Of a DNA stretch of 38,182 nucleotides, positions 10,625 to 22,200 are shown piece by piece. The translations under genes and the position numbers were made by a program. The stretch is taken from positions 1 through 38,182 of the forward strand of contig CALSCR010002364.1 in NCBI GenBank assembly GCA_943704495.1. The letters are read 5' to 3'. The notes beneath the pieces are model-generated. The model saw only the letters and a list, made by a program, of their open reading frames with translations. It was not told the origin of the DNA and searched no databases. The first letter of the stretch is position 1. The number at the start of each line of letters is the position of its first letter. The stretch is from Pigoraptor chileana. Lineage: Eukaryota > Opisthokonta > Filasterea.

Positions 10625-13600
10625 ATGGGGGACGAGGTAAGTGCGTGCATCCATTGTGATAGCGTGTCTATTCTGTAACGGACGGTGGCTTCAAGTGCTG
10701 ATGAGCTGTGTGGAACCACAGAAGTTCAGCAGGTTGTGTTGCAACTGTGATGAGCATTCGTTGCTGTTACCGGGGTATTCCAACTCAAATTCGGCTGGCG
10801 TATGTGGGTGCGTGTGTCTTTCAATAGTCCCCACCCGTCCGTCGGGGAACAATCATAAAAGCTCCACAGGGCCTTGGCGATTCGTTCGACCGACTTCGCA
10901 TTCATCGGCAGTCGCGCGGGAGTGTAGTTAGCGAAGTTGAGAATGTGAAGGAAGGATTCATGGTCAAGAAGGGTCACCTGCGGCACGTGAGTTTAGTTCA
11001 TGATCATGATGCGCTTTCTGCTAGATGTAGGCTTTCATGTCAGCGTCTTAGGGGCTACGCCTATGAACTCCGCATTGCGTTGTGGCAGGTGTTGCGTTTT
11101 GGCGGTCTGAATGTGGATGGACCTCTGCCTCTCCTGACAATTTTGTTTATTCTTTCGGTGCGTCCTCTTTGACCATTTGTGTTTTCAGAACTGGAAGAAG
11201 CGATGGTTTGTGTTGCGTGGACACAACCTGTTCTACTTTCGGCAGACGAAGGTGACTACATGCGCTATTGCTCATCATGTGCGCTCCGAAATGGATGTGC
11301 TTATTAGCCGTTGCGTGCCGGACCAGAAGCACTGCACTTACATCCAATACCAAGCAAAGCAAAAGTCGCGGCGACCATAACAAACAATGCAATCATGCAC
11401 TTCTTCCCTTCAAATTAATCCACAAGGATACAAACACACGTGGTAACATATACCTTGTGGGAGCAACGGTCACCCGCATCCGACATCGGCAAAAGCCGTA
11501 TGTGTTTCGAATTCAAACGTCCAACGGAGTCGACTTTATGTTCCACGCTTCCTCCGAGTCCGAGTTGGAGGACTGGATTGTTGCCGTGGAGAAGGCAACT
11601 CATATTGACGGGGTGTGTTTCATTAGGTGTCATCGATACACACATTTTGTAGCATTTGTGCTACTTTTTTGTAAGCTCGTTCACTTTTATCTCCGTTCTA
11701 TGATATCCTTATGTCTATATCTCTCTCACACACTCCTTCAGAATGCTAGCTCTGTCTATATGAGTGGTGTGTTTAGTGCGATCACACCATATGCTTCTCA
11801 TTCTCCGTCTCACTCGCATTACTCCGGCGCACACAAACAACGCCCACAGAACCTGATCAAGCCGTATGTGGGCCCTGGAATGGACGGCAGTGTCGACAGT
11901 GCGGATGCAGGAGGTGCATGCAACCTAGACGAAGACGATGAATGCGAAGCATCGGAGATCAGCCGTAACTCATTCCTTGAGATGGCCTTTGGAAATGACG
12001 ACGATGACATCACTGGCGAGGGCGACGGTTGCTTTGATGACGACGAGGAGGTGTGTGGGCTGGGCACTGTCCCCTGGGGCATCGGGGCATCCCTTTGAGT
12101 GTCATCCCTGGGGATTTAATGGCTATTTGCTGTGGTGTTACGTGTCTGTGTGTGTGTGTGTGTTCTAAAGGCTTTGTCCGCTGTAACTTGGTCTACACTC
12201 AGCCGCCCGATTTATTTTCCACCCTTCCTTGATAGAGACATACATTCTGTTGTCAGACACTCCTTTTGGATCGTGTTTTTTGGTTTTTTCTTGTGTGCTG
12301 CGCATTTGTCACGACTCTTTATCTCTCTCTCTTTCTGTCCACTTATCTCTTTTTCAGTCTCACTTTTCGAAAACCTAAGAAATTTCGTGCGGGTCTATTG
12401 TTTATTTTTGCTGCTATTCACACTCCCAGGTTGAAGCAATGCCCTCTGAGGCGACTGCGGAAGCGCTGCCCGATGCATCCGACGACGAAAGTGTTTCCGG
12501 GGTGAAACAGACGGCATCCACAATGCCTTGCATACTTAGCGGGTTTCTGGTGAAAAAGGTGTGCGTGTGTGTATGTGTGTGAAGGTGATCACTTGGTATG
12601 TGTATGCATGGGCAGAGCACACCCTTATAATGCATCGCATCGCGTGGTACACAGGGACGGCGACGACTCCACAACTGGAAGATGCGATGGTTCGTTCTGG
12701 GCGACCGATCTCTTTCTTACTTTAAAACCTCATTGGTAAGCGGGATTGGATTGCATTGATATGTGTCTGTTTGGTTGCTGCTGTGTGCTCTTGTTTGAGG
12801 GGGCTATTACTTGTTTTTCAACACAGTGGATGGAATCGCGCTATCATTTTGTTTCAGCCAAAATCTCGCATATCTCTATGTACACCTGGGTTCCATTCTT
12901 CGCTTAATGTGCCGAATGTTAATTAATGCTGCCGGATACACACACACACACACACAAACTAATGCTGCCGGATGCCGTGGGTGTGAATGCAACAGGATGC
13001 ATCTCCCCTTGCAAATGTGGCACTCGTCGACTGCTTTGTTGAGGAGGTGCAGCATCACCGCCAGTTTGTGTTTGCGGTGTCTCTGCCTGATGCGAGCCAG
13101 CTCATGTTGCAGGCGGCTACCTCCGAAGGTAAACATTATGGGCACGCGCATGTGTGTGTGTGTGTGTGTGTCGTCCGTATTATTGCACAAGTGTCACATA
13201 CGGGGTGATACATCTCGAACCGTGAGAGCTGAAAAGCTGTAACCCAAATTTACTTTGTGTCTCTCGGAGGTCTTGTTTGTCTGATACTTAAACCCCCAAC
13301 CTTTGGTTACTCCGCTTCTGCACTTCCATATTCCCTACGTTTAACACCACTCACACAAACAGAGCTCTCTCAGTGGATTGACGCCATCGGAGAAGTCTGT
13401 CGCCTGGCAACGGAAGATGCCCAAAAGCAGCGGCTGGTCGGCACACCGCGCACCTCGATGGATGCAAAGGCAGTCGTGGGACATGTGGAGGCCGTTACTC
13501 CGCCTGTGACGCTTCCCCCGCCGGTGTTTGTGCCGGATGAGGTGCCCGCGCCCTGTCCTCCGCTCCCAGGGCACGCTGACCTCGTCGAGGCAATGAAAGA

Positions 13601-15162
13601 CCCCGATGCTGGCATTCCCCTGTCGACACGGCAGTACCGTCTGAAAACATGCAAGCTCTCCTTTGCGGGTGTGTGTCTCGTGTCGATTTGCTTGTATTTT
13701 TAGCAGCTGGTTGTCCAAGTGTGAGGTTCTAGTGTCTGTTGCACTATATTGCCTACACATCACACACTCAACGCAACGTGCACGCACACATACACTCACC
13801 CCACGCACGCACACTCTCTGTAATACACGCGCAGCGAGTGAAATGATTGACTGGCTTTTGTCGTGGTCATTCATCACGGCACGTGACTCTGGCGTTGCGA
13901 TTGGTCGGCTGCTCGAGCACGAGGGATTCATCTCGGCTGCGTCACACAAACGTCAGTTGTTTGATGACGGCCCGTTTTACTACCGATTTGCGCGGAGAGA
14001 AAGCAAGGGAAAGGTGAGGAGGCGCATTGGACTCATTTGTTTTGTTTTGCTCGGGTTTTGTGTGAGGACTCGCTGTTGCGCTGAAGGTGTTTTCGTCTGT
14101 TTGCCGTTTGTGCATTCGTTTTTGTCGTATACGACAATGTTTGCCGCACTCAATGCCACTTTCCCGTTCTTATGAATATACATTGGTCTCTTTTAGAGTG
14201 AGTCTCCTCTTGTCGAAAGGCAAGACAGCTGCTCGTGCGTTTCATTCATTCTCAAAGTACGCGAGCACACTTTCTATCTCTTATTTTCCGACCCTTGGTT
14301 GTTGAATGCACCTACACAGCAATCAAGCGGTGAAGAATCGGACGACGACCCCCTTGTTCAGTCATCGGGGAGTGTCTCGGTGTACAACCACAGGCTACGA
14401 GCTGACAGTGACTCGATTGCAGGGTGCGCGCTGTCTTATGCATTTTGTGTGTTTTGCCTCTCTTTGAAATGACTTGTATGTTGTTCCAATGCAATAATTT
14501 TCGAGATCATGGGTGTGTATATTTATTTGCATCCATTTTGTGACGGCACTCACCTTTTACCGCATTTATTATGTTTGTGTGTTTGTGTGTGTGTATATAT
14601 ATTTTTATGCATTATGTCATCACATGTTACAGCTTTCTGCAAAAGAAGGGTCACATGCGGCACAACTGGAAGGTGCGGTGGTTTGTCCTTGGACAGCGCA
14701 CGCTCGAGTACTTTGCAAACGACAAGGTGTGTGTGCAATCTGTGCTGATGAATTTAAGTGGATGTGGGTGGCGTGTGCAAGAAGTTGCTGTTTCAAGTGA
14801 CCAAGATTCCATAGTATGTGAATTGGCGCAGCCATTTCCATACTCATTACTAACAATGGCGCTCGATGTGCGACAACAATACGTTCTCACAATGCACACA
14901 CACACACAACACACAACACAAATTCGTCTAGTCGACCGAGTCCATTGGGGTCATCTCTCTTGCGGGTGCAGCAGTGATACCTCGCTCCGACTCCAAGTGG
15001 CAGTTTGCCTTTTCCGTTACGACGGGATCGGAAAGCAGTCGGAAAGAGTACATGTTGCGTGCGTCGTCGGCCGATGAAATGGACAAGTGGGTCACAGCGC
15101 TTCAGCTGAGGGCTGCTGATGCCATCGACCGTCCACTCATCGCCACACTCTCTGGAATCTGA
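10625..15162 (+). CDS. Pleckstrin-like protein with PH-PH-DEP-PH domains
   Basis: Thirteen proposed exons: 10625-10636, 10870-10986, 11189-11251, 11427-11612, 11742-12050, 12430-12558, 12655-12735, 12996-13128, 13363-13668, 13835-14013, 14320-14423, 14633-14726, 14932-15162. They give about 647 residues. The first exon encodes only MGDE. PH1 lies at about 33-125 (GHLRHNWKKRWFVLRGHNLF). A very acidic linker follows. PH2 spans about 267-360 (RLHNWKMRWFVLGDRSLSYF), DEP about 425-505 (EMIDWLLSWSFITARDSGVA) and PH3 about 540-640 (HMRHNWKVRWFVLGQRTLEY). Each PH ends with the usual C-terminal helix Trp (LEDWIVAV, LSQWIDAI, MDKWVTAL). Pleckstrin itself is PH-DEP-PH, so this protein has an extra N-terminal PH and linker. 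By family knowledge it should bind phosphoinositides at the membrane and link them to G-protein or actin signalling. The acceptor of the last exon could be at 14940 instead, removing three residues. Confidence 0.87.
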
Positions 15163-15679
15163 CCTTGTGGTGTGGTTGTGCGCTCACTCTTGCTTGAAAG
15201 GCAAACGGAGGGGAACCACTTCATCTCGATTTATCCTCCTTGCATGCATCTATTTACACGCCATTGTTTTCGAGTCACTTTCTTTTCTGTTGGACTGTAT
15301 GAATTCCTTGTTGTTTTTTTTGTGGTTTAATCGTTTTTTTCTTCTTTGCGTCTTCGTTTTTGCGTGTTTCCATTTGGTGAAAAGTAAAACAAACTTCACT
15401 TTCCAAAATTATGCAGGTAAGATTATCTCGCGATTCTAAAACTGAAATACAATGCGCAGTGTTACAAACTGTTACTACTGATCTGGGTCACGTGCCTTCT
15501 TAGTCGGCGCGTGGATCGAACTCGGACGGCCTGACTGAGCGCCCGCGGGCTGAGTCTAAGTCTCGGGAGATTCAACTGCAGCAATTCCTGCAAAAGTAGC
15601 ACAGATATAGATGCATTCAGAGAGTCACTTGTCTATGAGCAGATCAGCCCGTAGACTTCTTGTTGTTGTTTGATTAGAA
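15163..15679. other. Intergenic region between the PH-DEP gene and coilin
   Basis: About 520 bases, T-rich after the stop (15290-15375), probably including the 3' UTR. A 10-bp palindrome GCCCGCGGGC lies near 15542. The sequence around 15510-15530 resembles a tRNA T-loop on the minus strand, but its stem does not pair. No gene is supported. Confidence 0.5.
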
Positions 15680-16938
15680 ATGGTGTCGCGTGTCCGTGTT
15701 TCGTTTGCGCCTGAAATCGCAACTGACATTGCCCCACCTGGCATGCCGGTGTGGATCTTTATTGACAAGAAATCATGCCGCGCGATCGCCGATCTCACAC
15801 ACTCGATTGAATCACGCTTTGCTCTGCGAAAAAAATGCCCTAAAGGAACTCTTCTTCTGTTGGATGGCGCTTTGTTGCTCCCCGCGGAGAAGATTGATGT
15901 CATCTGTGACGATGATGTCTTGCAGTAAGTGCATCCTATTTCTCTGCCAGCGGATAACAAAGCCACGCTTGATGCCACTTTTATGCGTTGGTGAAATGTT
16001 CGCAATTCAAGCGCCATTATGTAATGGAATCCAAAGCGCATTCACTGATTCGGCACAATCACACTCTGTTTCGCATGCCGCATCACCAGTGTCGTTCCGC
16101 GCCCAACCGACTCGAAAGATGGCACAGACTCAAAGGCCAAAGGGACTTCACAAAAGGGAGGAGCGAAGAAGGCCATCTCGGTTGCCGCTAAAAGGAAGAG
16201 GCGCGACTCGACATCGTCCTCCTCCTCTTCCTCCTCCTCTTCCTCCTCGTCCTCCTCTTCATCTTCCTCATCGTCAGATTCTGAGTCCGATTCTGACTCC
16301 GACGCACCTTCGAAGAAGAAGCGAAAGATCGGAGAGCAGAAATCTGTTCAAGGTGTGTGCACGCGCGTGTGTATGTGTATGTATGTGTGTGGAACTGTAC
16401 GATTCAATGCGTTGAAGTGGGTCCTCATAACACATAGATCCAATATTGTCACCGTAACTGCGAGTTGCGCCAGTCGATCTGCGCTGCCCATACACCGCTC
16501 ACTCACTTTCGGGCACAACATTTTTTTTGCGATGCGACGCTTTTACTTTGCGCTTCTGTGCATACATTTACCCTCGCCTAATCATTCAATGTCCGATTTG
16601 TGATACAAACTTTGGATCATCACTTTCACAATGAAAAGCTGTTGCCAAAAATGCAAAAAACGCTGGCGGAGTTGCATCGTTGACAAAAGGCAACGACAAG
16701 CCGTCAGGAACGGAAAATGTCGCCAAGTCTCTGCAAAATGGACAAAAGAGTGCGCAAAAGAGTGCCCCACCAGCGCAGCCCCCACAACAGCAACAACAGC
16801 AAGGTCAGCCGGGAAAGAAGCAGCCGCAGCAACAGCAGAAAGCTCAGCCGCAACAGCAACAGCAACAGCCCACAAAGAAGCAACAACAACAACAACAACA
16901 ACAGCCCCAAGGCGGAGAGGGGCCGCAAAAACAAGGGA

Positions 16939-17015
<77 letters not shown>

Positions 17016-18472
17016 AATGCAAAAAAGGCACCGCAGCAGACTCCACAGCCGTCGCAGCAGTCCAAACAGCAACAGCAACAACAGCCCCGACAGACGACAG
17101 CACAAGGAGGCAATCAACAGGTTGGTCATGGGAATGCCACTGCTTCTCAGGTGGAGTGAAGTCGAAACATAAACGGTGGCGATCGTAAACTGGGTGTTGG
17201 TTCATCGTTGGTAAAGGGGGGGAGGGGGGGGGGAGGCTTCGTAAGAGAGTGGGAGGCATCCTCGTGAGTTCTTTTGCCGTGGAACCATTTATTCATAGAA
17301 ATTTCAGCTAAGTAATGCAATATGCGCGGTGTGCTGGGGCAAGCAACTACTGACCATCAGAATGCATGACACGTGATTACTGTGCATCTGTCTTACAGGT
17401 CACGGGACCCAAGGGAAGTAACACTGGGAACACTCCTAAGGGCATGACGGTGAGCCCGCTTTTCTCTGTCCTCGTGTCACTGGTCACGTGCTTCTGCGTG
17501 CATTGTGCATCGGCGTTGCCTCTTCTTGTACAGAGAGCAAGAGCCTGGCTGTGTGTCTGGAAGGTCGGGATCTGCGCAACAAAAGTATTGAGACAATATT
17601 GCACATCACATGCATATTTTATCCCATCATACAATAACACGAAAGGCTGAGTCTGCGTTTCCCGCCCAACCGCGTGGCAAGTACGATGACCTGGCGCCCC
17701 TCAATCGGCCACCGGCACCAGGGGAGCGTATTGCCTTTAAGGTGTGCATTGATCTCAGTTGTCACCCCTTATTACAGGAAGATCTCCTTGGTCACCCATA
17801 CTATTACATGGCATCTCAGTCACCCATACTATTACATGGATCTCAATTGTGACCTCTCTCTCTCAGCACACGCACACACTGACTCTCTTGTGGAGTCCAT
17901 GGGGCATAGCTCCTAAGACACTCACTTGAATCCTACACCTCTATGTCTCTCTCTCTCTGTCTCTATCGCTTTCGTTGCATTTGTGGATTCCGCACCTAAG
18001 ACACTTATTTAAATCCCATATCATCATTGTCATTTTGCTTTCAGATATTGGAACTGACAACGTCTTACACTCCAGAAATTTCTGCCTATAAGGTTTGTTG
18101 GATTGATCCGCCCTGTTCAAGAGCAGCCAAACATGTCGGGTTGCAGCGAATATGCTGTCGTTCTTTGTCGCACGTCGCTCATTTTGTTACCAACCCTTAT
18201 TGTTGTGCATTCACCCACGTCCGTCCCTTCTTCAGGAGGCTTTGGTGATCTCCTTTGACTATGGCTCTGCGACAGCCTCGGTGAGACTAGCGCCATACTC
18301 TGCTCAGCCTGGCCACGGGGATGGCACTGACGAGCGCCGCTTTGACCTGAATCGCCAGTATGACGAAAACGGGGATCTCCTCCCGCCAAGCGAGGAAGAG
18401 CTGGCGGCTGCCGAGGCGAATTCATTGCGTGACGTCGCCCTGACGGACATGATTGATCCCAGGATATTGTAA
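15680..18472 (+). CDS. COIL: Coilin (p80), Cajal body scaffold protein
   Basis: Seven proposed exons: 15680-15924, 16090-16352, 16639-17150, 17399-17449, 17646-17741, 18045-18092, 18236-18472. They give about 483 residues. The N-terminal ubiquitin-like self-association domain (residues 1-85) matches vertebrate coilin: VWIFIDKKSCRAIADLTHSI, GTLLLLDGALLLPAEKI, then CDDDVL. The middle is disordered, with a 21-Ser tract, an acidic DSESDSDSD run, the nuclear-localisation-like KKKRK and long Gln tracts. The C-terminal atypical Tudor domain is clear: PGERIAFK, ILELTTSYTPEISAYK, and the terminal IDPRIL, equal to human IDPRLI. By family knowledge it scaffolds Cajal bodies and supports snRNP maturation. 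The RG box of vertebrate coilin is not seen. Acceptors at 16638 (GAAAAG) and 17645 (ACGAAAG) lack a good pyrimidine tract, but phase and homology support them. Confidence 0.92.
16213..16278 (+). repeat. TCC/TCT serine-coding repeat in coilin
   Basis: Near-pure serine codons give 21 consecutive Ser in coilin exon 2, followed by an acidic Ser/Asp run typical of casein kinase 2 sites. Vertebrate coilins also have Ser-rich central regions. Confidence 0.85.
16941..17015 (+). repeat. Five perfect 15-bp CAA/CAG units coding 25 Gln
   Basis: The unit is CAACAACAACAGCAG, repeated five times without a change. It codes 25 consecutive Gln in coilin exon 3, inside a wider Gln-rich region at 16780-17120. 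Confidence 0.95.
17214..17236 (+). repeat. G-rich run in coilin intron 3
   Basis: Runs of 7 or more G separated by single A residues on the sense strand, within intron 17151-17398. On the RNA this could form a G-quadruplex. Confidence 0.75.
17761..17845. repeat. Three-copy 28-30 bp minisatellite in coilin intron 5
   Basis: Copies start at 17761, 17791 and 17819. The last two share GTCACCCATACTATTACATG almost exactly; the first is a degenerate copy (GTCACCCCTTATTACAGG). Confidence 0.85.
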
Positions 18473-19287
18473 ATGAACCCCCCCCCCCCCCCTCGTGACA
18501 GAATTGCTGACACGCCAGCTTCTGATGGGTAGAATCAGTTAACTTAGATTTAGATTCAAGGCCTCGCTAGCTTTAGCAATTGCTTGCAGTTTTACTCGCT
18601 TGAACTTTGTATTTCTCGATTATCTCCGGCAATTCATGATGATCTCCGGCAATTCGTCCTCTGTGTGGTGACGTTGATGTGATTGCACTGGCCGCTGATA
18701 GATAATACATGCCGGCGTGTTACAGCTCAGCAGTCAGTATTGAGGCGGTCGCATACAAAAATCAGAATGGGGGTTACTTGTTAATGTTACGGGTTAAAAT
18801 TTTCGGCGCGCGAGCCCAATGAAATGTATCAGTCACTTTCAAGTCAACCTGCCACTCCGTCAGTCCATGCGGCCACTCCAGTTCTCCTATTTACATATAC
18901 AAATTGTATATTGTGCGGGTTACTCTATTACGGCTTTAACTCGGGTGCGTGGCCAGGGTGAAGAATATGTATGAGCCACTTCCAACTGTCACGGGCACCG
19001 CCCAGGCGTCGGTAACCAAGTAGTAACGTCTCCCAATTTGGTAAGTCATCCATTCACACCCCGGATGATGTCACGCATACAGCAATTCACTGACGTAAAT
19101 ACCCACATTAGGAAAAAAGAGCTTAAATGCGAAGGGCAGATCTGACGGCGACGTACTTCAGTTTTGGAATACTAAAAAGCCCAGATCGCTTTGAGATTCC
19201 AAGAGAAACCACGGCTCCCTCCAAGACTGTTTTCATTCTGTCCAAAAACCCTGAACCAGACGCCATCATCAATCACAAGTCCGCACA
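18473..19287. other. Intergenic region between coilin and the esterase
   Basis: About 815 bases without a gene. A 15-C homopolymer lies at 18478-18492, just after the coilin stop. A two-copy 20-bp tandem repeat with core ATCTCCGGCAATTC lies at 18622-18655. The motif TCACACCCCGGATG at 19054-19067 recurs upstream of the gene at 37037. A + strand open frame from 19127 overlaps the esterase start in another frame and is not credible. Confidence 0.6.
18622..18655. repeat. 20-bp tandem repeat, two copies
   Basis: ATCTCCGGCAATTC occurs twice with a 20-base period. Confidence 0.85.
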
Positions 19288-22200
19288 ATGGGGAGCACCG
19301 CGTGTCTTGTGCTCGCGCTGCTTGCAATGGCCGCGTGTGGCGCACATGCACGTGACGGTGATGCGACCGAACTCAGGCTGCCGTCGTTCTTCTCAGACAA
19401 TATGGTGCTTCAGGGCCAGCCTCTCAATGCGCGCATCTGGGGTGTGTGTGCGTTACGCCACTGCATCTAATTAGAGCCTCAGCATGTGTCAATAATATTA
19501 TTTATATTGAGTTGAATGAGGGGTCAATATGGGTGCGCACTCTCTGCCCCATCTTTCTCAACGGTTTTGCTTGTAAGCGAATGTGGAAGACTCACTGTCC
19601 TTTTTCTTCTTTCTGGCTTACAGGATGGGCTGCCTCCAATGCATCCGTGTCCGTGACAGTCGGCACCAAACTGAGCGTGACGGCATCGGCTGATGCGAAT
19701 GGCGCATGGACTGCCGTGTTTGCGGCCGTTCCGCACGGCGGTCCCTATGACGTTGTCATCTCCACGAACACTGACAAGATCACTCTCGGAAATGTCTTGT
19801 TTGGCGACGTTTTCCTCTGCTCAGTATGTGCGCAGTTTGCCTCTTTGTTCGTTTGTGCACGCGGACTGAATTGGAGTTTGCGGCATGTGGTGGTGAAGAG
19901 TATGTCACTGTAATATGTTTTCGTTCCTTTACTGATCTGGCTGGCTGCCTTTTGTGCTCACTACTGGCCGCTGTCTTATTGTGAACTCGATCTTGTCGAC
20001 AACAGGGGCAATCGAACATGCAAATGGCGCTCAATAGCGTGTACAATGCAACTGAAGAGATAGCTGATTCTATCAACTATCCCAATCTTCGCTTGTTTAC
20101 GACCAAGTATGTGTGGCAGCCGCAGCCCACTGACGATGTAACGTCTGCCGTAAGTAGATCATATGGAGTGCTTAACTTCGCTCTGATAAGTATGATGGAG
20201 TTTATAGATTCAGGCTCTGCCGTTTACATGTTTGCTCACAGAATTCACTCGCCGATGTGCGGCATGTTGGCGTTTGCATGCGAATGTCACCATCCCCCAC
20301 GCTCACACTCTGTGTGCTCGCTGTCTGTAGGCCCCGTATGTGTGGGGCGTATCCGGCCCGGATGTGGTCAACAACTCGAATGTCTTCAGCGCCGTTTGGT
20401 GAGTTTGTGTTTTTTGTGCATATTTTCGTTGTGTGCGATGTCACATGGGCTCTGTTGGCAAGTCACCATGTAGTCATTGTCAGTGCGAATGAGTCCGCCT
20501 GTCTAATTGGGTGTATGTGTATGTGTGCCGTCAGTTTCAAGCAGCTGTCACTCACACTTTGTGAGCCGTTGTTCCTTTAATGTGGGCATTATTGTGTGTG
20601 TGTTTATTCTGCGTTTGCTTCTCACCCGCATATACTCATTGGTCCTCTCCCCCTAACCCCTCCACCTCCCCCCTCTCAAACACTGCAACCGGATTTTCTC
20701 ACTTTCTACCTGATTGGGCTCTACAAAAAATCGCAGCTATTTGTATGGACGCGATCTTATTCGACAGAATCCGAATGCCATTATCGGCCTCGTTGCAAGG
20801 TATTACATATACAAAATTCAGCTCAATCATGACTAGAGAGACAGCAACGAATCTTATGACTTCATACCGCGTGTGGACATCTGCGCCCTAGTTTCCTTGA
20901 GACGAGAGTGCAATGTGCTACTTTTGTGTTACTGACATGGGCCACGTTTACAGCATGCTTGGTGGGACTGCGGTGGAGTGTTGGAGCTCCCCGGATGCAA
21001 TCAAGGAGTGCACATCGACAAATCCCGCGGCGTGAGTGTATTGGTCTTGTATGATTGCACAACGTCATTGATGTTGCATATATGGCGCTTCATTTTTTAC
21101 GCGCATTTGTCTTGTGCACCTGGTGCACATAACTTGTGCATGTAGGAATAGTTCTCTTGATGTTCATTAAGTACTTCGCGTTGGGCAATATTATGGTGTC
21201 GTGGCCTCTCTTCCTCTGTGTGGGTGTTGGGGGGGGATGTTTCATGACTATGCTGACGTGCATTCAATCTACTTTACCCACGAACAATACAATTTGGGTA
21301 TATAGTGCCAGCCGCATGCGCCGTGGTGGACAGGTGAGCTCACAAGTCGTTTCGTGTATCTGTGTGTGCTTGGTTTGTGTCTGTTTCTGCATCTGTGTCT
21401 GTGATAGCGCCTGTGTCTCTATGACAGTGACTGTGACTGTGTCTCTCAGTGTGTGTAGGTGCCTGTGTCTGCAAAACAAGCGTTCTTACACAACGGCTCA
21501 CCACTGCATTTGTTTTCTGGTCATCCACTCAGCCTGCGACACAGCTTTATAATGGAATGATATATCCCTTTCTCAAGATGAGCTTCAAGGGAGTCCTCTG
21601 GTGCGTGGGTGTACCATATGCGCACACACATACACATACACGCTATGCACACGCACATAATGTTGACCCACAGACACGCCTTGCATATATATATATATAT
21701 AAAAAACACCCCTCCGTGCTATGTCTACTGACAGATAGTACGTCGCACGTTGAGAATGCATTCTTCCTTCCTCATTCGATATCCCCTAATTGTCTCTCTT
21801 CTTCATTTCTTTGTGGCGGTGGTAGGTACCAGGGCGAACAAAACAACGACGAGCCCGCCCTATACAGATGCATGTTCCCCGCAATGATCAAGGATTGGCG
21901 CCGCAAATTCGTCGACTCGGCTGACCTTCCGTTTCTCTTTGTCCAGCTGGCGCCCGTGACAAACGCAGGATTGGATTTTGCTCAAATTAGGGAAGCGCAG
22001 ACGGTGTGTACACAGAACACAAACAGCGGATGTGCATTGATCTATCTATTTTCCATTTGTTTACTTTGGCCATTGTTACTGTCCGCACAAACAAATATGC
22101 TCACCAAAGCGCCGTCTCCCCGTTGTGTTCTCGTCGTTACCTCTGTTGCTTGCTGTCGGTGCGGGGTTGCGTTTACCCAGGAGGCAATGACGCTCCCCTT

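Noticed and set aside
12858-12879. An extra exon coding PKSRISL in the PH-DEP gene
   Set aside because: Its phase does not fit the next exon, and joining 12735 directly to 12996 gives an uninterrupted PH domain loop (YFKTSLDASPLANVALVDC).
15505-15535. tRNA T-loop-like sequence on the minus strand
   Set aside because: The flanking bases do not form a T stem and no acceptor, D or anticodon arms can be placed.
16582-17259. Minus-strand open frames rich in Leu, Cys or Val opposite the Gln tract
   Set aside because: They are shadows of the CAG/CAA repeat in coilin exon 3.
18782-19010. A possible diverged tandem copy of about 140 bp upstream of the esterase (similar TGTAT.AG.CACTT.CAA blocks)
   Set aside because: Only short blocks agree by eye and spacing drifts, so it is not distinguishable from chance without an alignment score.
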